Below are positions 1-5,455 of a DNA stretch of 11,601 nucleotides, piece after piece. The stretch is from Candidatus Vogelbacteria bacterium. GTDB lineage: Bacteria; Patescibacteria; Paceibacteria; UBA9973; UBA12445. The notes beneath the pieces are model-generated. The model ran no database searches, had not been told where the DNA came from, and saw only the letters and a list, made by a program, of their open reading frames with translations. Position 1 is the stretch's first letter, and each line of letters opens with the position of its first letter. The stretch is from contig JACQCW010000081.1 in the NCBI GenBank assembly GCA_016201425.1, positions 1 to 11,601 of the forward strand, read 5' to 3'. A program made the position numbers and the translations under genes.

Positions 1-274
1 TTGTTTCTGCTAGATAATTGACGTTGACCAGGAACTTAATCTTACCTTTGGCGTCGATATGTATACCAACCCCTTGCGGCAGATTCTTACTTCGAATTGA
101 GGCAAAAACCTCTTTACCCTCCCACTCCTTAAGGTTTTTCGTATAGCTATAAGAATCTACAGTGTCTGAAACACGTCCACCTTCGAGCTGGCTAGCGACG
201 GCATCAAGTGCCATCTTAAGTAGATTTAGGTTCACTCCTGCCAGCGCGCATTTATATTCTGCTATGTGACTCAC
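1..274 (-). CDS. Ycf35/DUF1257-like protein, N-terminal part (runs off the window)
   Basis: Ninety-one codons are visible from a GTG start at 274 reading leftwards, with no stop before the edge, so the C-terminus is missing. The start is chosen because a strong Shine-Dalgarno sequence, AAGGAGGAG (282-290), sits 7 bases upstream. The protein begins (M)SHIAEYKCAL, then N-x-x-L-L-K-x-A-L, which resembles the start of the DUF1257 family (plastid/cyanobacterial Ycf35), whose members typically begin MSHF and continue with a short helix. This family match is by eye and moderate. DUF1257 genes are known to occur near Ycf46-type AAA ATPases, and such an ATPase lies 2 kb away here, which supports the call. 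No signal peptide or membrane segment is visible. Biochemical function is unknown. It has its own promoter and a 5' hairpin. The gene itself is secure; the family name is less so. Confidence 0.6.
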   Translation of the reverse strand, partial: MSHIAEYKCALAGVNLNLLKMALDAVASQLEGGRVSDTVDSYSYTKNLKEWEGKEVFASIRSKNLPQGVGIHIDAKGKIKFLVNVNYLAET

Positions 275-294
275 TTTACCTCTCCTCCTTAGGC

Positions 295-316
295 GGACCA
301 GCCTTTGGACTGGTTC
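295..316 (-). promoter_or_regulatory. Leader hairpin upstream of the Ycf35-like gene
   Basis: In the minus-strand leader, GAACCAG and CTGGTCC pair (one G-U) around an inner CC/GG pair, forming a hairpin that ends about 4 bases before the Shine-Dalgarno sequence at 282-290. It is not followed by a T run, so it is not a normal terminator. The same position of a hairpin recurs before both VWA genes. Confidence 0.45.
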
Positions 317-351
317 TTTAGTCAAAAAACTTACCTTAGTTTCTACCACTC

Positions 352-380
352 TTATTACCAGAAAATGACAATTTTGTAAA
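352..380 (-). promoter_or_regulatory. Promoter for the Ycf35-like gene
   Basis: Reading the minus strand, a -35 box TTTACA (375-380) is followed by a 17-base spacer and a -10 box TAATAA (352-357), with TGG just before it giving an extended -10. The predicted start near 345 leaves a leader of about 70 bases. It overlaps the maf promoter on the other strand. Predicted from consensus only. Confidence 0.6.
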
Positions 381-393
381 GATATGATATATT
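365..393 (+). promoter_or_regulatory. Promoter for maf-like gene, probably leaderless
   Basis: A -35 box ATGACA (365-370), 17-base spacer and -10 box TATATT (388-393) each match the sigma70 consensus at five of six positions. The expected start of transcription is at about 400, the A of the maf ATG. No Shine-Dalgarno sequence is present before that ATG (the preceding bases are a T/C tract), which fits a leaderless message. An alternative -10, TATGAT (383-388), would give a leader of only about 5 bases. Confidence 0.6.
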
Positions 394-399
394 TTCTCT

Positions 400-972
400 A
401 TGAAAATTATTCTTGGTTCGTCGTCCGAGTGGCGACAAAAAGTTATGAGAGACATGGGGTTTGAATTTGAATGTATTTCGCCCGACATCGACGAGAAGTC
501 GATTAGGTTCACAGATCCAAAGGAGTTAACGATGGCAATCGCTCTGGCAAAGAGCGAGGCGGTTTTGGGACGTATCGATGAACCAGCAATTATTATAACC
601 TCGGATCAGGTCGTGGTGTGTAATGGGGAGATTCGTGAGAAGCCAGTTGATACAAAACAGGCACGTGATTTTTTAAAGAGCTATTCTGATTATCCAGCCG
701 AGACATGCACCGCTGTCGTTGTAAAAAATACTAAAACTGGCGTATTACAAAATGGGATTGATATTGCAAAGATATTCTTTAAGCCTATTCCCGAAGAAGT
801 AATAAATAAATTAATTGAAGAGGGAAATATTTTTAAAGCTGCAGGCGGATTTATATCTGAGGACCCGCTCTTGGATCCTTATGTTGAGAAGATTGAAGGT
901 ACCGAAGACAGTATAATGGGTCTGCCAAAAGATCTCACCAAAAGATTAATAGATGGAGTGTGCGCCCAGTAG
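400..972 (+). CDS. maf: Maf-like nucleotide pyrophosphatase
   Basis: A 190-residue protein of the length usual for the Maf/YhdE/YceF family, cytosolic nucleoside-triphosphate pyrophosphatases that remove modified or non-canonical nucleotides (dTTP/UTP and methylated bases). Visible family marks are the N-terminal ILGSSSEWR (residues 4-12, in the place of LASxSPRR), the ITSDQVV segment (66-72, with Asp69 in the place of the catalytic-site DTVV Asp), REKP (79-82, for GKP) and near the end EGTEDSIMGLP (166-176, for the usual I-x-G-x-x-x-N-V-x-G-L-P). The first motif has lost its Pro and one Arg, so this is a divergent member and substrate choice cannot be read. The ATG at 400 lacks a ribosome binding site and coincides with the predicted transcription start. 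Its last four codons overlap the tRNA-Lys gene on the other strand. Confidence 0.8.
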   Translation: MKIILGSSSEWRQKVMRDMGFEFECISPDIDEKSIRFTDPKELTMAIALAKSEAVLGRIDEPAIIITSDQVVVCNGEIREKPVDTKQARDFLKSYSDYPAETCTAVVVKNTKTGVLQNGIDIAKIFFKPIPEEVINKLIEEGNIFKAAGGFISEDPLLDPYVEKIEGTEDSIMGLPKDLTKRLIDGVCAQ

Positions 973-1033
973 GATTTGAACCTACGACCCTTCGCTTAAG
1001 AGGCGATTGCTCTACCAACTGAGCTATGGGCGC
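961..1033 (-). tRNA. tRNA-Lys (anticodon CTT)
   Basis: On the minus strand the 73 bases fold as a standard cloverleaf: acceptor stem GCGCCCA/TGGGCGC with discriminator A, D arm GCTC/GAGC with loop AGTTGGTA, anticodon loop CTCTTAA (anticodon CTT, reads AAG), and T arm GTAGG-TTCAAAT-CCTAC. The base pair at 27-43 is an A-A mismatch; the rest of the anticodon stem pairs. CCA is not encoded (the next bases are CAC), so the 3' end must be added by a CCA-adding enzyme. The gene overlaps the maf coding end by 12 bases in tail-to-tail orientation. No clear promoter is visible just upstream, so it might be reached by readthrough from the cupin gene. Confidence 0.95.
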
Positions 1034-1083
1034 ATATATTTATGTGTCAATCACAATAACACTTTTTCCTTTTTTTTTCAAAT

Positions 1084-1110
1084 AAAATTCCCACACCTGT
1101 TATGTGTGGG
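1084..1110 (-). terminator. Intrinsic terminator of the cupin gene
   Basis: On the minus strand CCCACAC (1104-1110) pairs with GTGTGGG (1090-1096) around a 7-base loop, then AATTTTATTT follows. The hairpin begins inside the last codons and includes the stop codon (1100-1102). The T run is interrupted, so termination may be partial, which would let transcripts continue into the tRNA-Lys gene. Confidence 0.6.
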
Positions 1111-1477
1111 GTTGTGTTATTGGCTTGTGCCAAAGAATTATTTTTTCATTGGGAATCTGAATTTCGTTCATGGGCGGCATCTCGGTGTGAAGCGTGACAG
1201 TGATGTCGTTGCTACCATTGCTTAGTCTATGTGCGTCTAGGCCACCATCTTGGACTACTTGCCCGGCGCTATAAAACTGCGAGCTACTCTCAACATACTT
1301 GTCGGTCGCCTTGTCGAAGTGGGTTTCAATAATCTGTCCACGTAGAACTTTAGTTAAGCTCATATGGCTTCCAGAGTGGCGATGAATGGTGCCACGATCG
1401 CCTGGCTGCCAAGTCAGAGTAAAAATTACAATGTCCGGGTTTTTAAAAAGGACTTTTCGTTTTGGCTTACACGACAC
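1100..1477 (-). CDS. Short cysteine-dioxygenase-like cupin
   Basis: A 125-residue cupin starting at GTG 1477. The frame is open to an ATG at 1513, but AAGGAGG (1484-1490) lies 6 bases before the GTG and inside that longer reading, so the GTG start is preferred. The order of motifs matches thiol dioxygenases of the cysteine dioxygenase type: W-x-PGDRGTIHRH (residues 23-34) gives the first two iron-binding histidines (His32, His34), then H, VLRGQIIETHFD (44-55), and AHR (82-84) gives the third (His83), followed by TVTLH-x-x-x-PPM. Family members oxidise the sulfur of cysteine or another thiol using Fe(II) and oxygen. At 125 residues it is well below the roughly 190-200 of typical enzymes and has only the core barrel, so substrate and activity are open. 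It stands alone, with a terminator after it. Confidence 0.7.
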   Translation of the reverse strand: MSCKPKRKVLFKNPDIVIFTLTWQPGDRGTIHRHSGSHMSLTKVLRGQIIETHFDKATDKYVESSSQFYSAGQVVQDGGLDAHRLSNGSNDITVTLHTEMPPMNEIQIPNEKIILWHKPITQPHT

Positions 1478-1502
1478 GTCGCACCTCCTTATTCTCAAGA
1501 TC

Positions 1503-1521
1503 AAAATTCTCATTTAATTTT
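1503..1521 (-). repeat. AT-only inverted repeat before the cupin gene
   Basis: AAAATT (1503-1508) and AATTTT (1516-1521) form a perfect six-base inverted repeat around a 7-base loop, about 12 bases before the cupin Shine-Dalgarno sequence. With only A-T pairs it is a weak hairpin and may equally be a protein-binding site. No convincing promoter for the cupin gene could be placed in 1522-1650. Confidence 0.3.
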
Positions 1522-1591
1522 CCCACAAGATGTTCGCTTTAGCAACGACTAAATTTGCTTGACTGTGGGATATAAAAGTTGTAGTTTCAGG

Positions 1592-1619
1592 TTGTACTAG
1601 AACGTTGACATGATATAAG
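1592..1619 (+). promoter_or_regulatory. Likely promoter of the unknown-protein/AAA operon
   Basis: TTGTAC (1592-1597), 16 bases, then TATAAG (1614-1619), with TGA just before it making an extended -10 (TGATATAAG). The predicted start near 1626 gives a short leader before GGGAG (about 1642-1646) and the ATG at 1653. A TTGACA at 1605-1610 is too close to this -10 to serve as its -35 box. Confidence 0.4.
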
Positions 1620-1652
1620 TATTGTTCTGGTTGCTTACGAAGGGAGATTACA

Positions 1653-2312
1653 ATGCCCTGTAATATTGGATTCAAAAGTTACCAAGAAGTGTACCTTCCA
1701 GTACCAAAGCCTAAAAAGCTTGCAAAAAAGGTGGAGGCCCCAAAAGTCGACCCTGAATTATTGAACAAGCTAGGGGAGACCTCTCCTGGGTTTGTGGAGT
1801 GGTTTAACGAGTTTGATGTTAAGGGTTTGCTCGAGCTTGTGCTCAACGAAACTCTTGAAGGAAAAAAGCTGGGCGGTTTTAGCTTTTCTATCGACGGTAG
1901 TTTTGTGGTTGCAAAAGCCAAATATACTACTGACGCAGAAAAGAAAAAAGCTGAGCAGACTATTGATAAGATCATGAACGAGTTCCAGATGAGAACTCTT
2001 GTAATGGTAGCCAAGCTTCTTGATTTTAACTGTCGACTTATGAATGAAGATGGAACAATCACAATTGAGGGCGAAAAGCCAAATCCTGACAACGATCAAG
2101 TATCGAGATACCTGAGAATTACGAGGCGCGCCGATGGTAAAAGTGAGATTATGTTTGAACATTACTCGGCCCCCGAGGCGCTTGTGGAGGAACGAATTAA
2201 ATTTACGGTTCTCGCCCAAAAGTTGGGAGTACCAATTGACTTTACCCTGCCACGGGAAGTTGGATCACCAATTGCAATTGGTATTACGCACAAAGACCAC
2301 CTGAAACAGTAA
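1653..2312 (+). CDS. Unknown 219-residue protein, first gene of AAA operon
   Basis: I do not recognise this protein with confidence. It starts at ATG 1653 behind GGGAG and is 18 bases upstream of the AAA ATPase gene, so the two are co-transcribed and probably act together. Visible parts: an N-terminal segment MPCNIGFKSYQEVYLPVPKP with a Cys at position 3, then a Lys/Ala/Pro-rich stretch (residues 18-33), an acidic helical region (34-70), a predicted beta-rich piece (74-91), a charged helix (93-125), and two strand-rich segments, DGTITIEGEK (133-142) and YLRITRRADGKSEIMFEHY (153-171). There is no signal peptide, membrane segment or obvious catalytic motif. The position next to a Ycf46-like ATPase recalls the small DUF1257/DUF2997 partners of such ATPases elsewhere, but the sequence match to DUF2997 is too weak to assert. 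Likely a soluble partner or adaptor. Confidence 0.85.
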   Translation: MPCNIGFKSYQEVYLPVPKPKKLAKKVEAPKVDPELLNKLGETSPGFVEWFNEFDVKGLLELVLNETLEGKKLGGFSFSIDGSFVVAKAKYTTDAEKKKAEQTIDKIMNEFQMRTLVMVAKLLDFNCRLMNEDGTITIEGEKPNPDNDQVSRYLRITRRADGKSEIMFEHYSAPEALVEERIKFTVLAQKLGVPIDFTLPREVGSPIAIGITHKDHLKQ

Positions 2313-2330
2313 GGAAAGGAGAGCGAGACA

Positions 2331-4373
2331 ATGTCTACGCAGAAAAAGGTACCTAAGCCCAAGGAAGTAAAATCCAAGAGTAAGGACGAGGACACTAAGA
2401 AGTATTCCACTCTCGAAGAGATTATTAAAGAGAAGGGTGGGGATGAAGTTTTACCGTCATGGTTCAAGAACGATCTTCTTGGATCACGCAAGGCGGGAAT
2501 TTCGTCCGTCTTCATTCTTCATGGCGACACGAATGGTCTGTTTCCTAACCCCGATGCCGAGACCGAAGCAGATTATCTCGAGCTGAACAACTTCTTGTCC
2601 AAAATCGCGGATTCTGCCGAGATGGCTGTTTTCTACGACATCGCGAATGGTGCTCGTTTCTTGAGCCCTAAGATGAAGGATAAGTTCATGGAGCTTGCTG
2701 GTCTCAAGGAGAATACCAAGGCAGCTGCTCCTGCCAATGCGCTCGAAGCTGCTAAGGCACAGCTTGCGGCAAAGAAGCAGATTCCTCGCGAGCCTGAACT
2801 GTGTTTGCCACTTATTGAGAAAGTGTTGAAGAAGCAGCCCAAGACTATAGTTGTTATAAACACTGCTCATTTCATCTTCCCCTCTACCGCGAACGGATTT
2901 CTTCCTCCCAACGAGCGGGTCAATATTGAGCGGCTCAAGAACTGGGCGATGGACGATTTCATTCGGGAGAACCAGAGCGTCATCGTTGCGATTACAAGCC
3001 AGTTGGCTGATGTCTCTTCGGAGCTTAGGCGAGCAGGCTGCGGTGTCTCTTCAGTTTTTATTGCCAGACCCGACTCTGATGCCAGAGAAGTTTTTATTGC
3101 TACATCTCTTTCTGCTAATCCAGACCTCAAGCTTTCAACGGGAATTAAGGAATTTACCATCGCAACTCAGGGTCTCAACCTGAGTCAGATCCGAGAAATC
3201 TTCCTTCGTGCTGCAAGTGAGGCCAAAGAGGTTGATCTTGCTTTTATCAAGAAGAAGAAGAACGAGATTCTGAATGAAGAGCATGGTGATATTCTTGAGA
3301 TCGTTGAAGCACAGCACGGTCTTGAAGGTATTGGTGGAATGGAGGATAAGAAAAAGGCTCTGCGCGATATTATCGCGGATGTTAAGCGCGGTGAGACAAG
3401 AAGAATTCCTGCCGGCATTACACTTATGGGTCCTCCAGGTACAGGTAAGACTGCATTGGTTGAGGGCTTTGCCAAAGATGCGGAGTATAATTTCGTAAAG
3501 ATCAAAAACTTGCGAAGTAAGTGGGTTGGTGAGTCCGAATCTCGGTCAGAGAGGTTGAAGTACGCATTGCTGTCTTTGGCACCGGTTGTCGTGATGAACG
3601 ATGAGTCTGATCTTGGTGGGATGAATCGCGACGATCCAAAGGGTGACTCTGGAGTTTCGGAGCGACTGATGCGGGACTGGATGACTTTGCTCTCAGATCC
3701 TAAGATTGTCGGTAAGATTATTGTTATCAACTGCACAAACCGTGTCGATCGAATGGATGCCGCCTTGAAGCGCGATGGTCGTAGCGACGAGCGATGGCTC
3801 TTGCCTATGCCATCTGTGGCAGAGCTTGAGAAAATCTTTGAGGTGATGTTCAACGTTCTTGAGGATGTTCCGACAGACATCAAAGATTTCAAATCTTTCG
3901 CCAAACTAGTTGAGGGTGTGTCTGGAGCGAACGTTAGGAAAATGGTCAAGAAGGCGTTTACTATCGCTGGCAGGGCCGGCGCCAAGAATGTCAGTGATGA
4001 CCATCTGAAGGCGGCGATCGCGGACTTCATTCCAAACGCAAGTCAGAAGGAGATTGACTTGATGCACCTGCTTGGAATTTTGGAATCTTCTTCGAGAGAA
4101 ATGTTGCCGGCAAATGCTCTTGAATTGGTCCTCGGCGCAATCAAGAGGAATCTTGTTCCTGATCTTGGTCCGCTCATTGAGCGAATCAGGGAAAACAAGA
4201 TTATTCCTGGTCTCGATGCAGAACTGGCAAAACTAGTTAATCCAGAGCTGATTGACGAGCCTATAGTAGATGTGGTAAATGTTGAAACGCCAGTTGCTGT
4301 TGCCACTCAGTCTGAGGCAGCTGCAAAGACTGACGAGAAGCAGAAGAAGGAAAAGCCGGGTAGGCTGATCTAA
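2331..4373 (+). CDS. Ycf46-like AAA+ ATPase with C-terminal KPGRLI tail
   Basis: A 680-residue ATPase. The N-terminus (1-25) is Lys-rich and likely disordered. Residues about 41-310 look like a degenerate nucleotide-binding domain without a Walker A motif, as in plastid/cyanobacterial Ycf46 (strands VFILHGD, TIVVINTAHF and VIVAIT). An intact AAA module follows: Walker A GPPGTGKT (367-374), VGESESR (399-405), Walker B VVVMNDE (419-425, Asp424/Glu425), sensor-1 INCTNR (466-471) and the arginine-finger region KRDGRSDER (480-488, Arg484). A helical lid lies at about 495-565 and a further helical region follows. The last 35 residues are an Ala/Val/Lys-rich linker ending KKEKPGRLI, the tail also found on the second VWA protein. 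An energy-driven remodelling role on proteins is the family expectation; the substrate is unknown. AGGAGAG precedes the ATG by about 8 bases. Confidence 0.85.
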   Translation: MSTQKKVPKPKEVKSKSKDEDTKKYSTLEEIIKEKGGDEVLPSWFKNDLLGSRKAGISSVFILHGDTNGLFPNPDAETEADYLELNNFLSKIADSAEMAVFYDIANGARFLSPKMKDKFMELAGLKENTKAAAPANALEAAKAQLAAKKQIPREPELCLPLIEKVLKKQPKTIVVINTAHFIFPSTANGFLPPNERVNIERLKNWAMDDFIRENQSVIVAITSQLADVSSELRRAGCGVSSVFIARPDSDAREVFIATSLSANPDLKLSTGIKEFTIATQGLNLSQIREIFLRAASEAKEVDLAFIKKKKNEILNEEHGDILEIVEAQHGLEGIGGMEDKKKALRDIIADVKRGETRRIPAGITLMGPPGTGKTALVEGFAKDAEYNFVKIKNLRSKWVGESESRSERLKYALLSLAPVVVMNDESDLGGMNRDDPKGDSGVSERLMRDWMTLLSDPKIVGKIIVINCTNRVDRMDAALKRDGRSDERWLLPMPSVAELEKIFEVMFNVLEDVPTDIKDFKSFAKLVEGVSGANVRKMVKKAFTIAGRAGAKNVSDDHLKAAIADFIPNASQKEIDLMHLLGILESSSREMLPANALELVLGAIKRNLVPDLGPLIERIRENKIIPGLDAELAKLVNPELIDEPIVDVVNVETPVAVATQSEAAAKTDEKQKKEKPGRLI

Positions 4374-4386
4374 AAAGTAGTTGACC

Positions 4387-4413
4387 CCCTCCGATTAATT
4401 TTGGAGGGTTTTT
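4387..4413 (+). terminator. Intrinsic terminator after the AAA gene
   Basis: CCCTCC (4387-4392) pairs with GGAGGG (4403-4408) around a 10-base loop, followed directly by TTTTT. It closes the two-gene operon 13 bases after the AAA stop codon. Confidence 0.85.
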
Positions 4414-4429
4414 AATATCTGTCAAGATC

Positions 4430-4457
4430 TTTACAAAGTTAAAAATATTTGTAGTAT
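4430..4457 (+). promoter_or_regulatory. Possible distal promoter for the first VWA gene
   Basis: TTTACA (4430-4435), 16-base spacer, TAGTAT (4452-4457). The -10 is only a four-of-six match. If used, transcription would start near 4464 and the leader would contain the hairpin at 4493-4515. Confidence 0.3.
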
Positions 4458-4476
4458 CAGGGACGTGAGGAGTACT

Positions 4477-4504
4477 TTGATAATTTGTTTAACTTTCCGA
4501 TAAT
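4477..4504 (+). promoter_or_regulatory. Possible proximal promoter for the first VWA gene
   Basis: TTGATA (4477-4482), 16-base spacer, GATAAT (4499-4504), each five of six to consensus. Start of transcription would be near 4511. With this promoter the inverted repeat at 4493-4515 would cover the -10 box and start site and act as DNA (an operator) rather than as a leader hairpin. Confidence 0.4.
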
Positions 4505-4515
4505 TAGTCGGAGAG
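4493..4515 (+). promoter_or_regulatory. Inverted repeat directly before the VWA-1 ribosome binding site
   Basis: CTTTCCGA (4493-4500) pairs with TCGGAGAG (4508-4515), 8 pairs with one G-U, around a 7-base loop. The Shine-Dalgarno sequence AGGAGGAG (4518-4525) starts 2 bases later. No T run follows, so it is not a terminator. It parallels the hairpins before the Ycf35-like and VWA-2 genes. Confidence 0.5.
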
Positions 4516-4528
4516 AGAGGAGGAGAAT

Positions 4529-5389
4529 ATGGGTGGCGGTGGAACATATTATGATCGGGATGTTACGGCTACAGCTGTTCGTAACAGTGGAGGTAAGAGT
4601 TATTCATCGGTTGCGGAAGAACTAACGTCTAGAACTGTTGCGGACCCGTCTCTATTCCCGCTCAACAGAAAGATTAGGTCTCTATCAAAATATCCGGTAG
4701 GTTGGGTTTTTGATGAGACCGGGTCAATGGGAGATCTGCCGAAGATTTTGGTAGATAAAGCGGCGATGGTTATGGGAGAGATTGGTCGTCTTGGCTATCT
4801 CGACAAGCCAGAGTTCTGCGTGGGCGCGGTTGGGGATGTTGAGCCGGGCAACGAAGTAGCGCCTCTTCAGATCGGGGAGTTTTGTCCTCCCAAGAATCTT
4901 GATGAATGGTTTAAGCGAATTTACTTGGAGGGTAATGGCGGCGGACAGGCTAAAGAGTCATACGAGTTGATGGCCGCGTTTTGGGCTGACAAATGTGAGA
5001 TGCCCAATGCTGTTTGTCCAATGTTTATCATTACCGGTGATGAAGGGTTTCGCGAGACCATTCCAACATACACTCTCAATACCAGATTTGGTGGATCTAA
5101 TGAGTCAATGACTGCAACTCAGGTCTTTGGTAAGCTTCTTGAAAAGTTCAAGGGTAATGTAATCCTTATTCGTAGAACGTATGGTGGATATCAGAATGAA
5201 CAGATTTACAAGCAGTGGGCCGGTGTTCTCGGCGAAGGCAGAATTATCACTCTCGAAAGCGATCTTGCTATCGGTGATGTTGTGGTTGGCACGGTCGCAC
5301 TCGTTTCAGGGGCACGTACTCTTGAAGAGTATGTTGAAGATATGAAGAACCGGCCATTGACCCTCGGTAATACTAAGTTAGTTAGATAG
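4529..5389 (+). CDS. VWA-like protein 1 (DETGSM MIDAS motif, MGGG N-terminus)
   Basis: A 286-residue soluble protein with a von Willebrand factor A-like fold. The metal-site (MIDAS) motif is DETGSM (residues 62-67), directly after a hydrophobic strand. Three further motifs are shared with the paralogue at 6939-7958: AVGD-x-x-P-x-x-x-V-x-x-LQI-x-x-F (100-118), GNGGGQAKESYE (135-146) and ITGDEGF (168-174). The last probably supplies the later MIDAS acidic residue. The N-terminus MGGGGTYYD also matches the MGGG start of the paralogue. VWA proteins generally act as binding or co-chaperone partners, often of AAA+ ATPases (MoxR, RavA-ViaA, CbbQ-CbbO, magnesium chelatase). Here a Ycf46-like ATPase gene ends 155 bases upstream, so a functional link is a reasonable inference. 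It lacks the KPG(K/R)L tail seen on the ATPase and the paralogue. AGGAGGAG lies 3 bases before the ATG. Confidence 0.8.
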   Translation: MGGGGTYYDRDVTATAVRNSGGKSYSSVAEELTSRTVADPSLFPLNRKIRSLSKYPVGWVFDETGSMGDLPKILVDKAAMVMGEIGRLGYLDKPEFCVGAVGDVEPGNEVAPLQIGEFCPPKNLDEWFKRIYLEGNGGGQAKESYELMAAFWADKCEMPNAVCPMFIITGDEGFRETIPTYTLNTRFGGSNESMTATQVFGKLLEKFKGNVILIRRTYGGYQNEQIYKQWAGVLGEGRIITLESDLAIGDVVVGTVALVSGARTLEEYVEDMKNRPLTLGNTKLVR

Positions 5390-5411
5390 GGACTAAGTGG
5401 CCCGTCCCTAT
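5386..5411 (+). promoter_or_regulatory. Alternative hairpin competing with the 5399-5424 stem
   Basis: ATAGGGAC (5386-5393), which includes the VWA-1 stop codon, is perfectly complementary to GTCCCTAT (5404-5411). That second element is also the left arm and loop of the stronger hairpin at 5399-5424, so the two folds exclude each other. This is the geometry of an attenuator, but no leader peptide or ligand site was recognised. Confidence 0.35.
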
Positions 5412-5434
5412 ATTGGGACGGGCCTTAAATATTT
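5399..5434 (+). terminator. Strong hairpin between VWA-1 and PurA-like genes (weak terminator)
   Basis: GGCCCGTCCC (5399-5408) and GGGACGGGCC (5415-5424) form a perfect 10-pair stem with a 6-base loop, followed by TTAAATATTT, a poor T run. It could end VWA-1 transcription partly or shield the message 3' end. No separate promoter for the PurA-like gene is visible in the 66-base gap, so some readthrough seems needed. Confidence 0.55.
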
Positions 5435-5455
5435 AGGAAAGGTGGTGATACAGAA

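Noticed and set aside
295..316. A riboswitch in the leader of the Ycf35-like gene
   Set aside because: Only one simple hairpin is present in about 70 bases. There is no conserved core of any riboswitch class I know and no terminator alternative.
1014..1056. TTGACA just upstream of tRNA-Lys as its -35 box
   Set aside because: It lies about 11 bases from the first tRNA base, so the matching -10 would fall inside the tRNA gene.
1007..1225. Open frame of 72 codons on the plus strand
   Set aside because: It runs through the tRNA-Lys gene, a terminator hairpin and the cupin antisense strand, with no ribosome binding site.
1478..1513. Extension of the cupin to the upstream ATG at 1513
   Set aside because: The extra 12 codons contain the AAGGAGG site that serves the GTG at 1477, and the ATG itself has no ribosome binding site.
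3185..4030. A 281-codon open frame on the minus strand opposite the AAA gene
   Set aside because: It is Ser/Arg/Ile-rich with no family motif or ribosome binding site, and mirrors the strongly supported AAA coding frame. It is a shadow of that gene's codon use.
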